Source: Streptomyces erythrochromogenes
Lineage (GTDB): Bacteria > Actinomycetota > Actinomycetes > Streptomycetales > Streptomycetaceae
Direction of reading: 5' to 3'
Assembly: GCF_036170895.1 (NCBI RefSeq)
Contig: NZ_CP108036.1
Coordinates: 5,635,501-5,699,500, forward strand
DNA length: 64,000 bases
Shown: positions 33,039-41,928 of the stretch, one piece after another
Layout of the letters: every line of letters begins with the position of its first letter
Position numbering within the stretch: position 1 is the stretch's first letter
Program-made: the position numbers and the translations under genes
The notes under the pieces: generated by a model
Database searches by the model: none
The model's input: only the letters and a program-made list of their open reading frames with translations
Told to the model about the DNA's origin: nothing

Positions 33039-33143
33039 TGTTCCCTCACGATACAAAACCGGGGACGGTCTGCGCCACTCGCGGACGTGTGACCCCCGTC
33101 GCCTGCCGCCGCGCCCCGCCCCTGCTGGGGCGTGTTCGGGCCC

Positions 33144-34106
33144 CTATCCCTCCAGTGCCTTGCGGGTGAGGGGCCCGTACACGCCCCACTCCTGGTCGTC
33201 GATCCCGTTGTAGTACTGGAATGTCGACAGTGCGCTCTCGACCTTCGAGTCGAACTTTCCGTGGAACCTGCCCCGGTAGAGACCCTCCGCCGCCAGCAGC
33301 CGCTGGAGCTTCTCCACCTCCGGACCCGAATCCCCGTAGCGCAGGACCGGGGCCTGAGCGGGCGGCGGCGTACTGGCGGAACGGCTCGCGCTGGGCGACG
33401 TGCTCGGCGACGGGGGCGCGGAGGAAGCGGAACGGGACGCGCTCGGCGACGGGGAAGCCGACGGCGACGACGACTTCGACGCACTCGGCGACGCGGAAGC
33501 CGACGGGGACGCACTGGCGCGGCTCGGGCTGCCCGACGGCGCGGCCGGAGCCGCGCCCACCGCGGGCGCCGACGCCTTCGCGTCCAGCAGGGTCGTGTCG
33601 CTCTCCGGGGAAGCGGGCAGCACCCACACCGCCACGGCCGTGCCACTGAGGGCCACCGCCGCCGCAGCCCCCAGCAGCAGCGCCAGCGGCCGGCGGCGGG
33701 AAGCGGAGCCGGACCGCTCCTCCGGGCCCCCGCCCCCACCCCCTCCTCCGCCGGTTGCTGGTGCGGCCGCCGGGACCGCGCGGAGCCGGACCGTCTCCGC
33801 CGGGTGCGGCGCAGGCGCCGGCCCTGCCTGCCACGGGCCGTCCTGCCACGGCCCGGCCGCGGGCGCCGCGGGTACCCCGTACGCCGGGGTGTCGTCCTCC
33901 GCGTGCACCGGCTGCGGCGCCGCCGGCGGTGGGGACACCACCCCGGACACCGGCTGCGGGGACGGCGGCACGGCCTCGGCGGCAAGCTCGCCGGGATCGG
34001 ACAACGTCACGTACGGACGGATGCGCAGAGGGTTGAAAGCCACACCCGGTGCACACCCGCAGGCGGCGCCGGCAGCGTCGCAATTCGGACAGTGCTCACC
34101 GTTCAC
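33144..34106 (-). CDS. membrane-anchored peptidoglycan-binding protein
   Basis: 320 residues from GTG 34106, with GGGAGGGAG upstream. The cytoplasmic N-terminus has a CPNCDAAGAACGC zinc-ribbon-like start. A Pro/Ala-rich stretch and a Gly9 run lead to one transmembrane helix (PLALLLGAAAAVALSGTAVAV). A long Ser/Pro/Ala extracellular linker precedes a PG_binding_1 domain (LRYGDSGPEVEKLQRLLAAE to VYGPLTRKALEG). The topology suggests a cell-wall-associated sensor or anchor. The linker DNA is repetitive. Confidence 0.85.
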   Translation of the reverse strand: MNGEHCPNCDAAGAACGCAPGVAFNPLRIRPYVTLSDPGELAAEAVPPSPQPVSGVVSPPPAAPQPVHAEDDTPAYGVPAAPAAGPWQDGPWQAGPAPAPHPAETVRLRAVPAAAPATGGGGGGGGGPEERSGSASRRRPLALLLGAAAAVALSGTAVAVWVLPASPESDTTLLDAKASAPAVGAAPAAPSGSPSRASASPSASASPSASKSSSPSASPSPSASRSASSAPPSPSTSPSASRSASTPPPAQAPVLRYGDSGPEVEKLQRLLAAEGLYRGRFHGKFDSKVESALSTFQYYNGIDDQEWGVYGPLTRKALEG

Positions 34107-34234
34107 TGGGGACTCCCTCCCTGGCCATTGCCTGCGATTATGCAGACCCGCCGCAGCCCTCCCAACCACCCGAGAGGCCATAACCGGACACACCACTCAG
34201 GATGGAAATGTTGATCCGGCCGGAGGAGGAATCG

Positions 34235-36304
34235 ATGGCTCAGGATGCGACCCAAGGTGCCGCGGACCCCGTCCCCGGCCCGCAGAAGCCCGGCCCCACA
34301 GGCGAGCACAGCTCCCGCGAGGTGCTCGTCCCCATCGGCGCCCTGCTCCTGGGCCTGCTGATCGCGGCGCTCGACCAGACCATCGTCTCCACCGCCCTGC
34401 CGACCATCGTCAGCGACCTCGGCGGCATGGCACACCTGTCCTGGGTCGTCACCGCCTACATGCTCGCCGCGACCGCAGCCACGCCCCTGTGGGGCAAGCT
34501 CGGCGACCAGTACGGCCGCAAGAAGCTCTTCCAGTACGCCATCGTCCTCTTCCTGATCGGGTCGGCGCTGTGCGGACTGGCCCAGGACATGCCCCAGCTC
34601 ATCGGCTTCCGCGCCCTGCAGGGCCTGGGCGGCGGCGGACTGATCGTGCTGTCGATGGCGATCGTCGGCGACATCGTCCCGCCCCGCGAACGAGGCCGGT
34701 ACCAGGGCCTCTTCGGCGGCGTCTTCGGCGCCACCAGCGTGCTGGGCCCCCTGCTGGGCGGCCTGTTCGTCGACAACCTCTCCTGGCGCTGGGTCTTCTA
34801 CATCAACCTCCCCATCGGTCTCGTCGCCCTCGTCGTCATCGCCGCCGCACTCCACATCCCGGCGCGCTCCTCGAAGCACACCATCGACTACCTCGGCACC
34901 TTCCTCATCGCGTGCGTCGCCACCTGCCTCGTCCTCGTCGCCTCCCTCGGCGCCACCTGGGGCTGGGCCTCGGCCCGGATCATCGGCGTCGCCGTCCTCG
35001 GCGTCGTGCTGCTCGCCGCCTTCCTCCTCGTCGAACGCAAGGCCGCCGAACCCGTCCTGCCGCTGAAGCTCTTCCGCATCCGCACCTTCAGCCTCTGCTC
35101 GGCGATCAGCTTCGTCGTCGGCTTCGCGATGTTCGGGGCGATGGTCTACCTGCCGACCTTCCTCCAGATCGTCCAGGGCGTCTCACCGACCATGTCCGGC
35201 GTCCACATGCTGCCGATGGTCATCGGCATGCTGATCTCCTCGACCGCCTCCGGCCAGATCGTCAGCCGGACCGGCCGCTGGAAGGTCTTCCCGATCGCCG
35301 GCACCGCCGTCACCGCCCTTGGCCTGCTCCTCCTCCACCAGCTGCACCGCACCAGCTCCACCTGGGAGATGAGCGTCTACTTCTTCGTCTTCGGCGCCGG
35401 GCTCGGCCTGGTCATGCAGGTCCTCGTCCTCGTCGTGCAGAACGCCGTCAGCTACGCCGACCTCGGCGTCGCCACCTCCGGTGCCACCTTCTTCCGCTCC
35501 ATCGGCGCCTCCTTCGGCGTCGCGATCTTCGGGACGGTCTTCACCAACCAGCTCGACGACAAACTGGCAGCCTCCCTGGCGGGCGTCACGCTGCCCGCCG
35601 ACGCGGGCATCCCCCAACTGGAGGCGGACCCCCGGGCCATCAGCGCACTCCCCGCCGACCTCCGCCCCCGCGTGCTCGACGCCTACGCCACCGCCATCAC
35701 CGACGTCTTCCTCTACACCGTCCCCATCGTCCTGGTCGCCTTCGTCCTCGCCTGCTTCCTGAAGGAGGACAAGCTCCGCGCCTCCGTCACCGCACCCGAC
35801 GTGACCGAGACCCTGGCCTCCAACCCCGTCCAGCGCTCCTCCCGGGACGAGGTCGCCCGCGCGCTGTCCGTCCTCGGCACCCGCGAGGGCCGACGCCACG
35901 TCTACGAGAAGATCACCGAGAAGGCCGGCTACGACCTGCTGCCCGCCTCCAGCTGGCTGCTGCTGCGGATCAACAAATACGGCTCGGCGGAACCGGCGCT
36001 GCTCGCCGAACGCGTCAACGTGCCGGTGAAGGTCATCACGGACGCCGCCCGCCAGGTCGAGGAGCGCGGGCTCGCCGTCCGGGACGGGCTGCCGCTGGTG
36101 CTGACCGAGCGGGGCAGCGAGGCCGCCGCGAAGCTCAGCGCGGCCCGGCAGGACTCCCTCGCCGAACTCCTCGGCGACTGGTGGGGACCGGACCGGCCGA
36201 CCGACCTGGTCAAGCTGGTCGAGGAGATCAACACGGAGCTGTGCGGATCCGACGCCGAAGAGCCCTACGACGCCGAGCCGCGGCGCGACCACGCCGCGCC
36301 CTAG
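34235..36304 (+). CDS. DHA2-family MFS multidrug exporter with C-terminal MarR-like domain
   Basis: 689 residues from ATG 34235, with GGAGGAGG at ideal spacing. Residues ~25-530 hold 14 hydrophobic helices and DHA2 signatures: LDQTIVSTALPTIVSDLGG and GKLGDQYGRKKLF. After the last helix (IVLVAFVLACFLK) come ~150 soluble residues with ASSWLLLRINKYG, ALLAERVNVPVKVITDAARQ, VEERGLAV and LPLVLTERGSEAA, a MarR-type winged helix. A transporter with a fused regulator-like domain is unusual; it might sense substrate or act as a membrane-bound regulator. Confidence 0.88.
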   Translation: MAQDATQGAADPVPGPQKPGPTGEHSSREVLVPIGALLLGLLIAALDQTIVSTALPTIVSDLGGMAHLSWVVTAYMLAATAATPLWGKLGDQYGRKKLFQYAIVLFLIGSALCGLAQDMPQLIGFRALQGLGGGGLIVLSMAIVGDIVPPRERGRYQGLFGGVFGATSVLGPLLGGLFVDNLSWRWVFYINLPIGLVALVVIAAALHIPARSSKHTIDYLGTFLIACVATCLVLVASLGATWGWASARIIGVAVLGVVLLAAFLLVERKAAEPVLPLKLFRIRTFSLCSAISFVVGFAMFGAMVYLPTFLQIVQGVSPTMSGVHMLPMVIGMLISSTASGQIVSRTGRWKVFPIAGTAVTALGLLLLHQLHRTSSTWEMSVYFFVFGAGLGLVMQVLVLVVQNAVSYADLGVATSGATFFRSIGASFGVAIFGTVFTNQLDDKLAASLAGVTLPADAGIPQLEADPRAISALPADLRPRVLDAYATAITDVFLYTVPIVLVAFVLACFLKEDKLRASVTAPDVTETLASNPVQRSSRDEVARALSVLGTREGRRHVYEKITEKAGYDLLPASSWLLLRINKYGSAEPALLAERVNVPVKVITDAARQVEERGLAVRDGLPLVLTERGSEAAAKLSAARQDSLAELLGDWWGPDRPTDLVKLVEEINTELCGSDAEEPYDAEPRRDHAAP

Positions 36305-36329
36305 CCGCCGCCTGCCCTCCGCGGAGCAG

Positions 36330-36896
36330 TCAGACCAGGCGCTTCTCGAACCAGTGCTCCGCATACGGGCCGGAGTTGTACGCGGGTATCTCGGCATAGC
36401 CGTGACGCGCATACAACGCGCGGGCCTCCACGAGATCCGACCGGGTGTCCAACCGGACCCGCTCGGCGCCCAGCGCACGGCTCTCCGCCTCCAGGACCCG
36501 GAGCAGGGCCGCCCCGCCGCCGGTACCGCGGGCGCGCCCGTCGACGTACACCCTGGTGAGCTCGGCGGTCACTGCGTCGAGCAGCCGGACCCCGCCGCAC
36601 GCGAGTGCCGCGCCGTCGAGGCGGCCGACGACGAACTGCCCCGTCGGCGGTTCCAGCCCCTCGTCCGGGAAGTCCAACAGCCCCTGGTCGATCTCGGCCT
36701 CGGTGACCTCGCGTTTCCAGTACCGGCCGGCGACTTCGGCGTAGTAGGCACGGCGCAGCCGGGTGGCGTCGGCCGTCGTGAACGGCTCGGGGGACACGGT
36801 CCACGACCTGGTGACCGCGGGACCGGGAGCGAGAGTGGGTGTGGGCGTGGGTGTGGGCGTGGACCGCGGTGTGCGGTGTTCGCTGTGAGTGGTCAT
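36330..36896 (-). CDS. GNAT acetyltransferase
   Basis: 188 residues. The acetyl-CoA site is ELTRVYVDGRARGTGGGAAL (R/Q-x-x-G-x-G/A variant), followed by LLRVLEAESRALGAERVRLD and ARALYARHGYAEIPAYN. The N-terminus has a PTPTPTPT repeat encoded by a short tandem repeat; the true start may be downstream. Substrate unknown. Confidence 0.82.
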   Translation of the reverse strand: MTTHSEHRTPRSTPTPTPTPTLAPGPAVTRSWTVSPEPFTTADATRLRRAYYAEVAGRYWKREVTEAEIDQGLLDFPDEGLEPPTGQFVVGRLDGAALACGGVRLLDAVTAELTRVYVDGRARGTGGGAALLRVLEAESRALGAERVRLDTRSDLVEARALYARHGYAEIPAYNSGPYAEHWFEKRLV

Positions 36897-37003
36897 GGCG
36901 TCATTGTGGAGTCGGCGCGCGATCTCCCGCGTGGAATATCCACATGGACGGGCTGATGATAGGAAAAACGACCATTCCGCCTACCCGGAGGGTGTGATTC
37001 GCC

Positions 37004-37399
37004 ATGGCAGAGCATCCGGACTGTGCCCTGATCCGCCGCGGCTACGAGGCCTTCGGCAAGGGCGACATGGAGGCGCTGGGCGCGCTCATGACCGCCGACG
37101 TCATCCACCACGTACCCGGCAACAACCCCATGTCCGGACACCACAAGGGCCGTGAGCACGTCCTCGACTTCTACCGCCGCCTCGGCGAGGAGACGAAGGG
37201 GACCTTCCAGGTGCACCTGGAATCGGTGCTCGTGGACGGGCGGGGGCACGTGATGAGCTTCCACACGGCGCGCGGTGACCGCGGCGACCGCGGCATCGAG
37301 ATCCGCCAAGGCCTCTTCTTCACGATCGTCGGTCACAAGATCACCGACATCGACCAGTGCACCGCGGACATCGACGAGGAAGACGCCTTCTGGAGCTGA
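37004..37399 (+). CDS. SnoaL-like (NTF2-fold) protein
   Basis: 131 residues starting MAEHPDCALIRRGYEAFGKG. The helix-then-cone fold signature is clear: RRGYEAFGKGDMEALGALM, DVIHHVPGNNPMSGHHKGRE and a C-terminal sheet ending ITDIDQCTADIDEEDAFW. Members include polyketide cyclases and small hydrolases, but the family is functionally broad and the reaction cannot be given. A (ACCTG)5 repeat at 37421-37445 follows the stop. Confidence 0.82.
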   Translation: MAEHPDCALIRRGYEAFGKGDMEALGALMTADVIHHVPGNNPMSGHHKGREHVLDFYRRLGEETKGTFQVHLESVLVDGRGHVMSFHTARGDRGDRGIEIRQGLFFTIVGHKITDIDQCTADIDEEDAFWS

Positions 37400-37420
37400 C
37401 CCGCCCCCCCGATCGGCTCG

Positions 37421-37445
37421 ACCTGACCTGACCTGACCTGACCTG
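37421..37445. repeat. (ACCTG)5 pentanucleotide repeat
   Basis: Five perfect ACCTG units in the noncoding gap after the SnoaL gene. A simple slippage repeat, potentially variable between strains. Confidence 0.85.
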
Positions 37446-37515
37446 ACCGACCCGACTCCGGTCGCCCCGACCGTCCGGACCCCGGGACACCACCCGGGGT
37501 CCGGACGCTGATCGC

Positions 37516-37866
37516 TCAGGCCTTCTTCGGCGCCGCCTGCTGCACGACCTCGAACGACCACACCGTCGAAGCCGAGGCCGCCGGCTTCGGCCGCTCCGCG
37601 CCGGCCGCACCGCCCTGGCCGCCCTCGCCGCCGCCACCCTGGTGAGCGGCCTTCATCGGCCCCTCCATCCACGCCTGGAAGTCCTCCTCCGAACGCCACC
37701 GCGTGTAGACGAGGTACTGGTCGGTGCCCTCCACGGGGCGCAGCAGTTCGAACCACTCGAACCCGTCCGAGCTCTCCACCGTCCCGGCCCGCGAGGCGAA
37801 GCGCCGCTCCAGGACCTCCCGCTGCTCGGCGGGGACCGTCAGTGCGTTGATCTTCACGATGCTCAT
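37516..37866 (-). CDS. antibiotic biosynthesis monooxygenase (ABM)-domain protein
   Basis: 116 residues from MSIVKINALTVPAEQREVLE. The ABM ferredoxin-like fold signature continues with GFEWFELLRPVEGTDQYLVY and RWRSEEDFQAWMEGPMKAAH. The C-terminal ~45 residues are Gly-rich, then ASASTVWSFEVVQQAAPKKA. The family includes small haem-degrading (HmoB/IsdG-like) enzymes and quinone-forming monooxygenases; the haem type fits the sequence best, but not firmly. Confidence 0.8.
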   Translation of the reverse strand: MSIVKINALTVPAEQREVLERRFASRAGTVESSDGFEWFELLRPVEGTDQYLVYTRWRSEEDFQAWMEGPMKAAHQGGGGEGGQGGAAGAERPKPAASASTVWSFEVVQQAAPKKA

Positions 37867-37973
37867 GGGAGCCATCCTAGGGACCCTGCGGGGGATATCG
37901 TCGTGCGCGTAAGGGAGCGCGGCAGCCAGGCGAAGTCGGGGTTGCGGTCAACAGGGTGGGAGGCCGGCGAGGC

Positions 37974-40055
37974 GTGGCTAACGCGGCGGAGCACAGCACA
38001 GCGAACGGACATGCCGGGGTCATAGGCGGCAACAGCAGGCTCGGCGCGGCGCGGCTCCTCCTGTGGGCGCTGGCCGGCGCCCTCGCCGTCAGACAGGCCG
38101 TCGCGGTGCTGCGCGTGCCACCGGCCGAGTGGCTGGGCGGCTTCCACCTCCCCGGCACCCTCCCGGGTGCGGGCGGCCCGGCCGTCGGCTCGGTCTACGA
38201 CGTCGGACAGTTCGCCCGCACCCCCTTCGCCGGGCTGGTCCTCAAGCCGCTCGCCGGTCTCGCCGCCCCCTCCCTGGAGGTCGCCTGGACCTGCGTGACG
38301 CTGCTGTTCGTCGCCGCCATCGGGCTCGTCGCCGCCCGCGGCCTGCCCGACCCCGTGCCGCGGCGCACCGCGCTGCTCGCCGCGCCCGTCCTGACGGCCC
38401 TGATGATGGTCTCGCTGCCGGTCCGCGAGGCCGCCTCACCCGGCCGGACGGCCGTCGTCCCCGTCCTGCTGCTGCTCCTCGCGGTCTTCCGGGTGCCCGG
38501 AGACCGGCCCGCCGGCGTCCTCGTCGGCCTCGCCGCCGCGCTCCAGCCGGCGCTGCTGCTCTTCGCCCCGCTGCTGTGGCTGACCGGACGCCGCCCCGCC
38601 GGCCGCACCGCCGCCGTGACCTTCGCCGCGGCCACCGCCCTGTCGTGGGCGGCCCTGCCGCGCGACTCCTGGACGTACTGGGTGCACCACCTGGGCGGCA
38701 CCGGCCTCGGCGGCGCCCCCGACGGCCTCGCCAACCAGTCCGTGCACGGCGCCCTGCTGCGCCTCGGCCTGACCGGACCGGCCGAAGTCCTGCTCTACGC
38801 CGCCCTCGCGGGCGCCATCGTCTGGGTCGGCCTGCGCCGCGCGGTCCGCTACGCCCGCGACGGCCAGCTGCTGCTCGCCGTCGCCGTCACCGGCTGCGTG
38901 GCCGTCGCCGTGTCCCCGACCGGCTGGCGCCACCAGCTGCTGTGGGTGCTGCTCGCCGTCGCCGGCAAGGTGGGCAAGCGCGCCGCCGACCGGCGCGTGT
39001 GGCCGGTGGCCGTGGTCCTCGCCATGACCCTGCCGAGCGCGGTGCTGCTGCCGAACCTGACCGCGCTGGCGCCCGTACGCGACAACGTGCTGCTGCTCAC
39101 CGCGGTGGCGGCGGCCTGCGCGGTGCCGTTCCTGCCCCGCTCGTCCCCGTACTGGCGCGATCCCGTGCCGACGGACTACGGGCGGCCGGCGGCGGCCCGC
39201 TGGTCGCGCGTGCCGCTGCTGCCGTTCTGGCGGCGCGTGCTGTCCCGCCCGAACCTGCTGCTGGAACTCCTGCTGATACGGGTCGGCTACTCGCTCTACT
39301 CCCACATCCGGGCGGCCGCCCCCACCAGCCGCTCCCTCGCCGAGGGCAACGGCAGCCAGATCCTCGGGATCGAGAAGGCGCTGGGCCTCGACATCGAGCA
39401 CGCCGTGAACCACGCCGTGGTGGCAACGCCCTGGCTGGAGGCCTTCTTCGACTTCTACTACACCTCCTTCCACTTCGTGGTCCCGCTGACGATCCTGGCG
39501 GTCCTCTACTGGCGGCGCCCCGGCGACTACCGCTGGGCCCGGGCCTCCCTGGGCCTGGCCACCGTCCTCGCCCTCGCCGGGTTCTGGCTGTACCCGCTCG
39601 CCCCGCCGCGCCTGATGCCCGGCCTCGGCTTCGTCGACACCGTGCACGGTCCGCAGGACCTGGCCAACCCGTCGTACGGGGCCATGACCGCGATCTCCAA
39701 CCAGTACGCGGCGATGCCCTCGCTGCACTTCGGCTGGTCGCTGTGGTGCGGGATCGTGATCGTGGTGCTCGCCCCGAAGGGCTGGCAGAAGCTGCTGGGG
39801 GCACTGCACCCGCTGATCACGGTGTGCGCGATCGTCGCCACCGCCAACCACTGGGTGCTGGACGCGGTCGGCGGCGCGGTCGTCGTGACCGCCGGCTTCG
39901 GACTCGTGCACGTCCTGTCGGGTCCGCGCGGCCTGCACCCGAACGTTCCGGCGCAGCCGGGCGGGGACGGTGCGCTGCGGGCCGCTGCCACCGCACCCGG
40001 GACGGCGGCGGCGACGGCGACGGCGGCCGAGCCCGTCGCAGGGTCGCGCCCCTGA
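37974..40055 (+). CDS. glycosyltransferase-87-like / PAP2 phosphatase fusion membrane protein
   Basis: 693 residues from GTG 37974, chosen because GGGAGG lies ten bases upstream; GTG 37956 is possible. Residues ~1-390 are a GT87 (DUF2029)-like multi-pass domain (RTPFAGLVLKPLAGL, SPTGWRHQLLWVLLAVAG). Residues ~430-660 are a PAP2_3 domain with NHAVVATPWLEAFFDFYYTS, AMPSLHFGWSLW (catalytic His) and ANHWVLDAVGGAVV (second His). The PAP2 part resembles inositol-phosphoceramide-synthase-like proteins. Bifunctional proteins of this form are known in actinobacteria and are thought to act on polyprenyl or inositol lipids. Confidence 0.82.
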   Translation: MANAAEHSTANGHAGVIGGNSRLGAARLLLWALAGALAVRQAVAVLRVPPAEWLGGFHLPGTLPGAGGPAVGSVYDVGQFARTPFAGLVLKPLAGLAAPSLEVAWTCVTLLFVAAIGLVAARGLPDPVPRRTALLAAPVLTALMMVSLPVREAASPGRTAVVPVLLLLLAVFRVPGDRPAGVLVGLAAALQPALLLFAPLLWLTGRRPAGRTAAVTFAAATALSWAALPRDSWTYWVHHLGGTGLGGAPDGLANQSVHGALLRLGLTGPAEVLLYAALAGAIVWVGLRRAVRYARDGQLLLAVAVTGCVAVAVSPTGWRHQLLWVLLAVAGKVGKRAADRRVWPVAVVLAMTLPSAVLLPNLTALAPVRDNVLLLTAVAAACAVPFLPRSSPYWRDPVPTDYGRPAAARWSRVPLLPFWRRVLSRPNLLLELLLIRVGYSLYSHIRAAAPTSRSLAEGNGSQILGIEKALGLDIEHAVNHAVVATPWLEAFFDFYYTSFHFVVPLTILAVLYWRRPGDYRWARASLGLATVLALAGFWLYPLAPPRLMPGLGFVDTVHGPQDLANPSYGAMTAISNQYAAMPSLHFGWSLWCGIVIVVLAPKGWQKLLGALHPLITVCAIVATANHWVLDAVGGAVVVTAGFGLVHVLSGPRGLHPNVPAQPGGDGALRAAATAPGTAAATATAAEPVAGSRP

Positions 40056-40115
40056 GCCCCGGGTCCCCGTTCCCAGGGTCCCCGTCCCCGTCCCCGTTCC
40101 CGTTCCCGTGCCCTG

Positions 40116-41004
40116 TCAGCTTCCGCCGCGCCGCCTGCGCAGCAGCGTCCGCAACGGTCCCGGACTCTCGTACCCGACCCGCCGGGCGACGACCGCCAGC
40201 GGCAGGTCCGTGGTGCGCAGCAGGTGTTCGGCCTGCTCCACCCGCAGGTCCTGGACCAGCCCGACGGGAGTGCGGCCGAGGGTGCGGGCGACCGCGCGCT
40301 GGAGGGTCCGCTCGCTGACGCCGAGCTCCCGCGCCGCGTCCGCGATCGGCGCCGGCTCCGCGAGCCGGGTCCGCGCCCACTGCTCGAAGGCGGCGACGAG
40401 CGGGTCGTGGCGGGCGAGGGCGCTGGGAATGGCGTACGCCGCCTGTGAGGCCCGGTCGTCGACGACCAGGTAGTGCCGGACCAGATCCGCGAGGGCGGGG
40501 CTGCGCGTGCCGACGATCGCCAGGGCCAGGTCGAGGTGGCCGAACGCGGCGCCCGCCGTGGTGACCCCGCCGGAGCTGACGACCATCCGGGTCTCGTCGA
40601 GCGTGACCTTCCGGTACCGGTCCCGGAAGAAGGGGGCCAGCCACCAGCTGGTCGTCGCCCGCCGGCCGTCCAGCACCCCGGCCTCGGCCAGCAGGAACGT
40701 TCCCGTGCAGGAGGTGGCGAGCGGAGTGCCGCGCTCGCGGGCCTCGGCCAGGACCCTGCGGGCCGGCCGGCACGCGGCCGACGCGACGGCCTCGACCAGG
40801 GCCTCCGGGCGGCGCTCCATCAGCGCGGGCACCACCAGCAGGTCGGCGTCCTCGGCTACGGAGACCGGCTCGGTGTCGATGCGGTGGCCGAGCCCGGTGG
40901 CCGGCCACCCGGCCGCGCAGCACGTCGGCGGTGTGCAGCACGTCCAGGACGGCCGAGATGCCCGAGTCGAAGACCCCGTCGAGGGCCAGTACGGCGACTT
41001 TCAC
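40116..41004 (-). pseudogene. GlxA-type AraC regulator with frameshift/deletion in the DJ-1 domain
   Basis: The N-terminal part is read from GTG 41004 (KVAVLALDGVFDSGISAVLD, HTADVLRGRVAG). The continuation LGHRIDTEPVSVAEDADLLV, VPALMERRPEALVEAV, TSCTGTFLLAEAG and the AraC helix-turn-helix (IADAARELGVSERTLQRAVA, VARRVGYESPGPLRTLLRR) are in another frame. Compared with the family, about 30 residues between the two blocks are missing around 40900-40920. An internal start at 40835 could still give a 239-residue protein with most of the amidase-like domain and the DNA-binding domain. Confidence 0.75.
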
Positions 41005-41110
41005 CGCTCCACGGTAGCGCGGACGGCCTCGGTGAGGGTGTCGGAAACCGTGCGGAAGCTGCCGGATCCGACACTCCCGATCGGCCCGGCCCGTGCCTAG
41101 GGTCGTTGCC

Positions 41111-41662
41111 ATGACCACGTATGAGACCAGCGCCTCGCCCGCGACCGGCGCCCCGCCCGCGACCGGCGCCCCGCTCCGCAGCCGTACGCACACCTGGCAG
41201 CCGCGTCCGGAGACGACCCCGGAGATCCTCGGCATGAGCGGACTGGAGATCCTCCGGGCGAGCCTCAAGGGCGAACTGCCCGGCGCGTCGATGATGAGCA
41301 CCCTGGGCTTCCGGCTCACCGAGGCCGCCGAGGGCGTCGCCGTCTTCGAGGGGGACCCGGGCGACCACCTGCTCAACCCCATGGGGACGGTGCACGGCGG
41401 ATTCCTGGCCACCCTGCTCGACTCGGCGCTCGGCTCGTCCGTGATGACCCTGCTCCCGGCCGGCACCGCCTACACCACGGTGCAGCTCGGGGTGCACATG
41501 ATCCGGCCGGTGATGGCGGACACCCCCACCCTGCGCTGCGAGGGAACCGCCCTGCACGTGGGCCGGACCACCGCCACCGCCGAGGCCCGGGTGACCGGCA
41601 CGCACGACGGCAAGCTCTACGCCCACGCCACCACGACCTGCGCGATCCTGCGCATGGGCTGA
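41111..41662 (+). CDS. PaaI-family hotdog thioesterase
   Basis: 183 residues from [20 protein letters not shown]. The hotdog core is [20 protein letters not shown] (NPxGTVHGG signature with the catalytic Asp/Glu region [10 protein letters not shown]), then [16 protein letters not shown] and HATTTCAIL. Such enzymes hydrolyse aromatic or short acyl-CoA thioesters. The gene is divergent from the broken AraC regulator, which may once have controlled it. The N-terminal GAPPATGAP is a small duplication. Confidence 0.87.
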   Translation: MTTYETSASPATGAPPATGAPLRSRTHTWQPRPETTPEILGMSGLEILRASLKGELPGASMMSTLGFRLTEAAEGVAVFEGDPGDHLLNPMGTVHGGFLATLLDSALGSSVMTLLPAGTAYTTVQLGVHMIRPVMADTPTLRCEGTALHVGRTTATAEARVTGTHDGKLYAHATTTCAILRMG

Positions 41663-41686
41663 CGCGGGTCGGGCCCGCCACGGACG

Positions 41687-41758
41687 CACGGACCGCCCGG
41701 ACCGCCCGGACCGCCCGGACCGCACGGACCGCCCGGACCGCCCGGACCGCACGGGCCG
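41687..41758. repeat. tandem CCGGACCGC-type repeat
   Basis: About seven units of 9-10 bp (GGACCGCCC, with GGACCGCAC variants) fill the gap after the thioesterase stop and run directly into the terminator hairpin. Noncoding. Confidence 0.8.
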
Positions 41759-41799
41759 AAGGGGCGCCGGGGCGCACATCGCCCCGGCGCCCCTTCGGC
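41755..41799. terminator. 20-bp-stem bidirectional terminator
   Basis: The arms 41755-41774 and 41780-41799 are perfectly complementary over 20 bp (starting GCCGAAGGGGCG) with a five-base loop. It lies between the convergent thioesterase and P450 genes and can serve both. Confidence 0.8.
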
Positions 41800-41928
41800 T
41801 GGATCGCCGCGTGAGTAAGGATCACCCCGTTCGGGTGGGTCCGCCACTCGAACGGCGTACCGGAGCGACCAGCGGACGGCAGGGGCCGGGGCGTGGGAGG
41901 AGCGGCCCCTGCCGTCCTGGGTCACGGG

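Noticed and set aside
33400..36399. 999-codon + strand frame across the peptidoglycan-binding and MFS genes
   Set aside because: Arg/Pro-rich low-complexity translation typical of GC-rich off-frame reading; the MFS gene in the other frame has clear family motifs.
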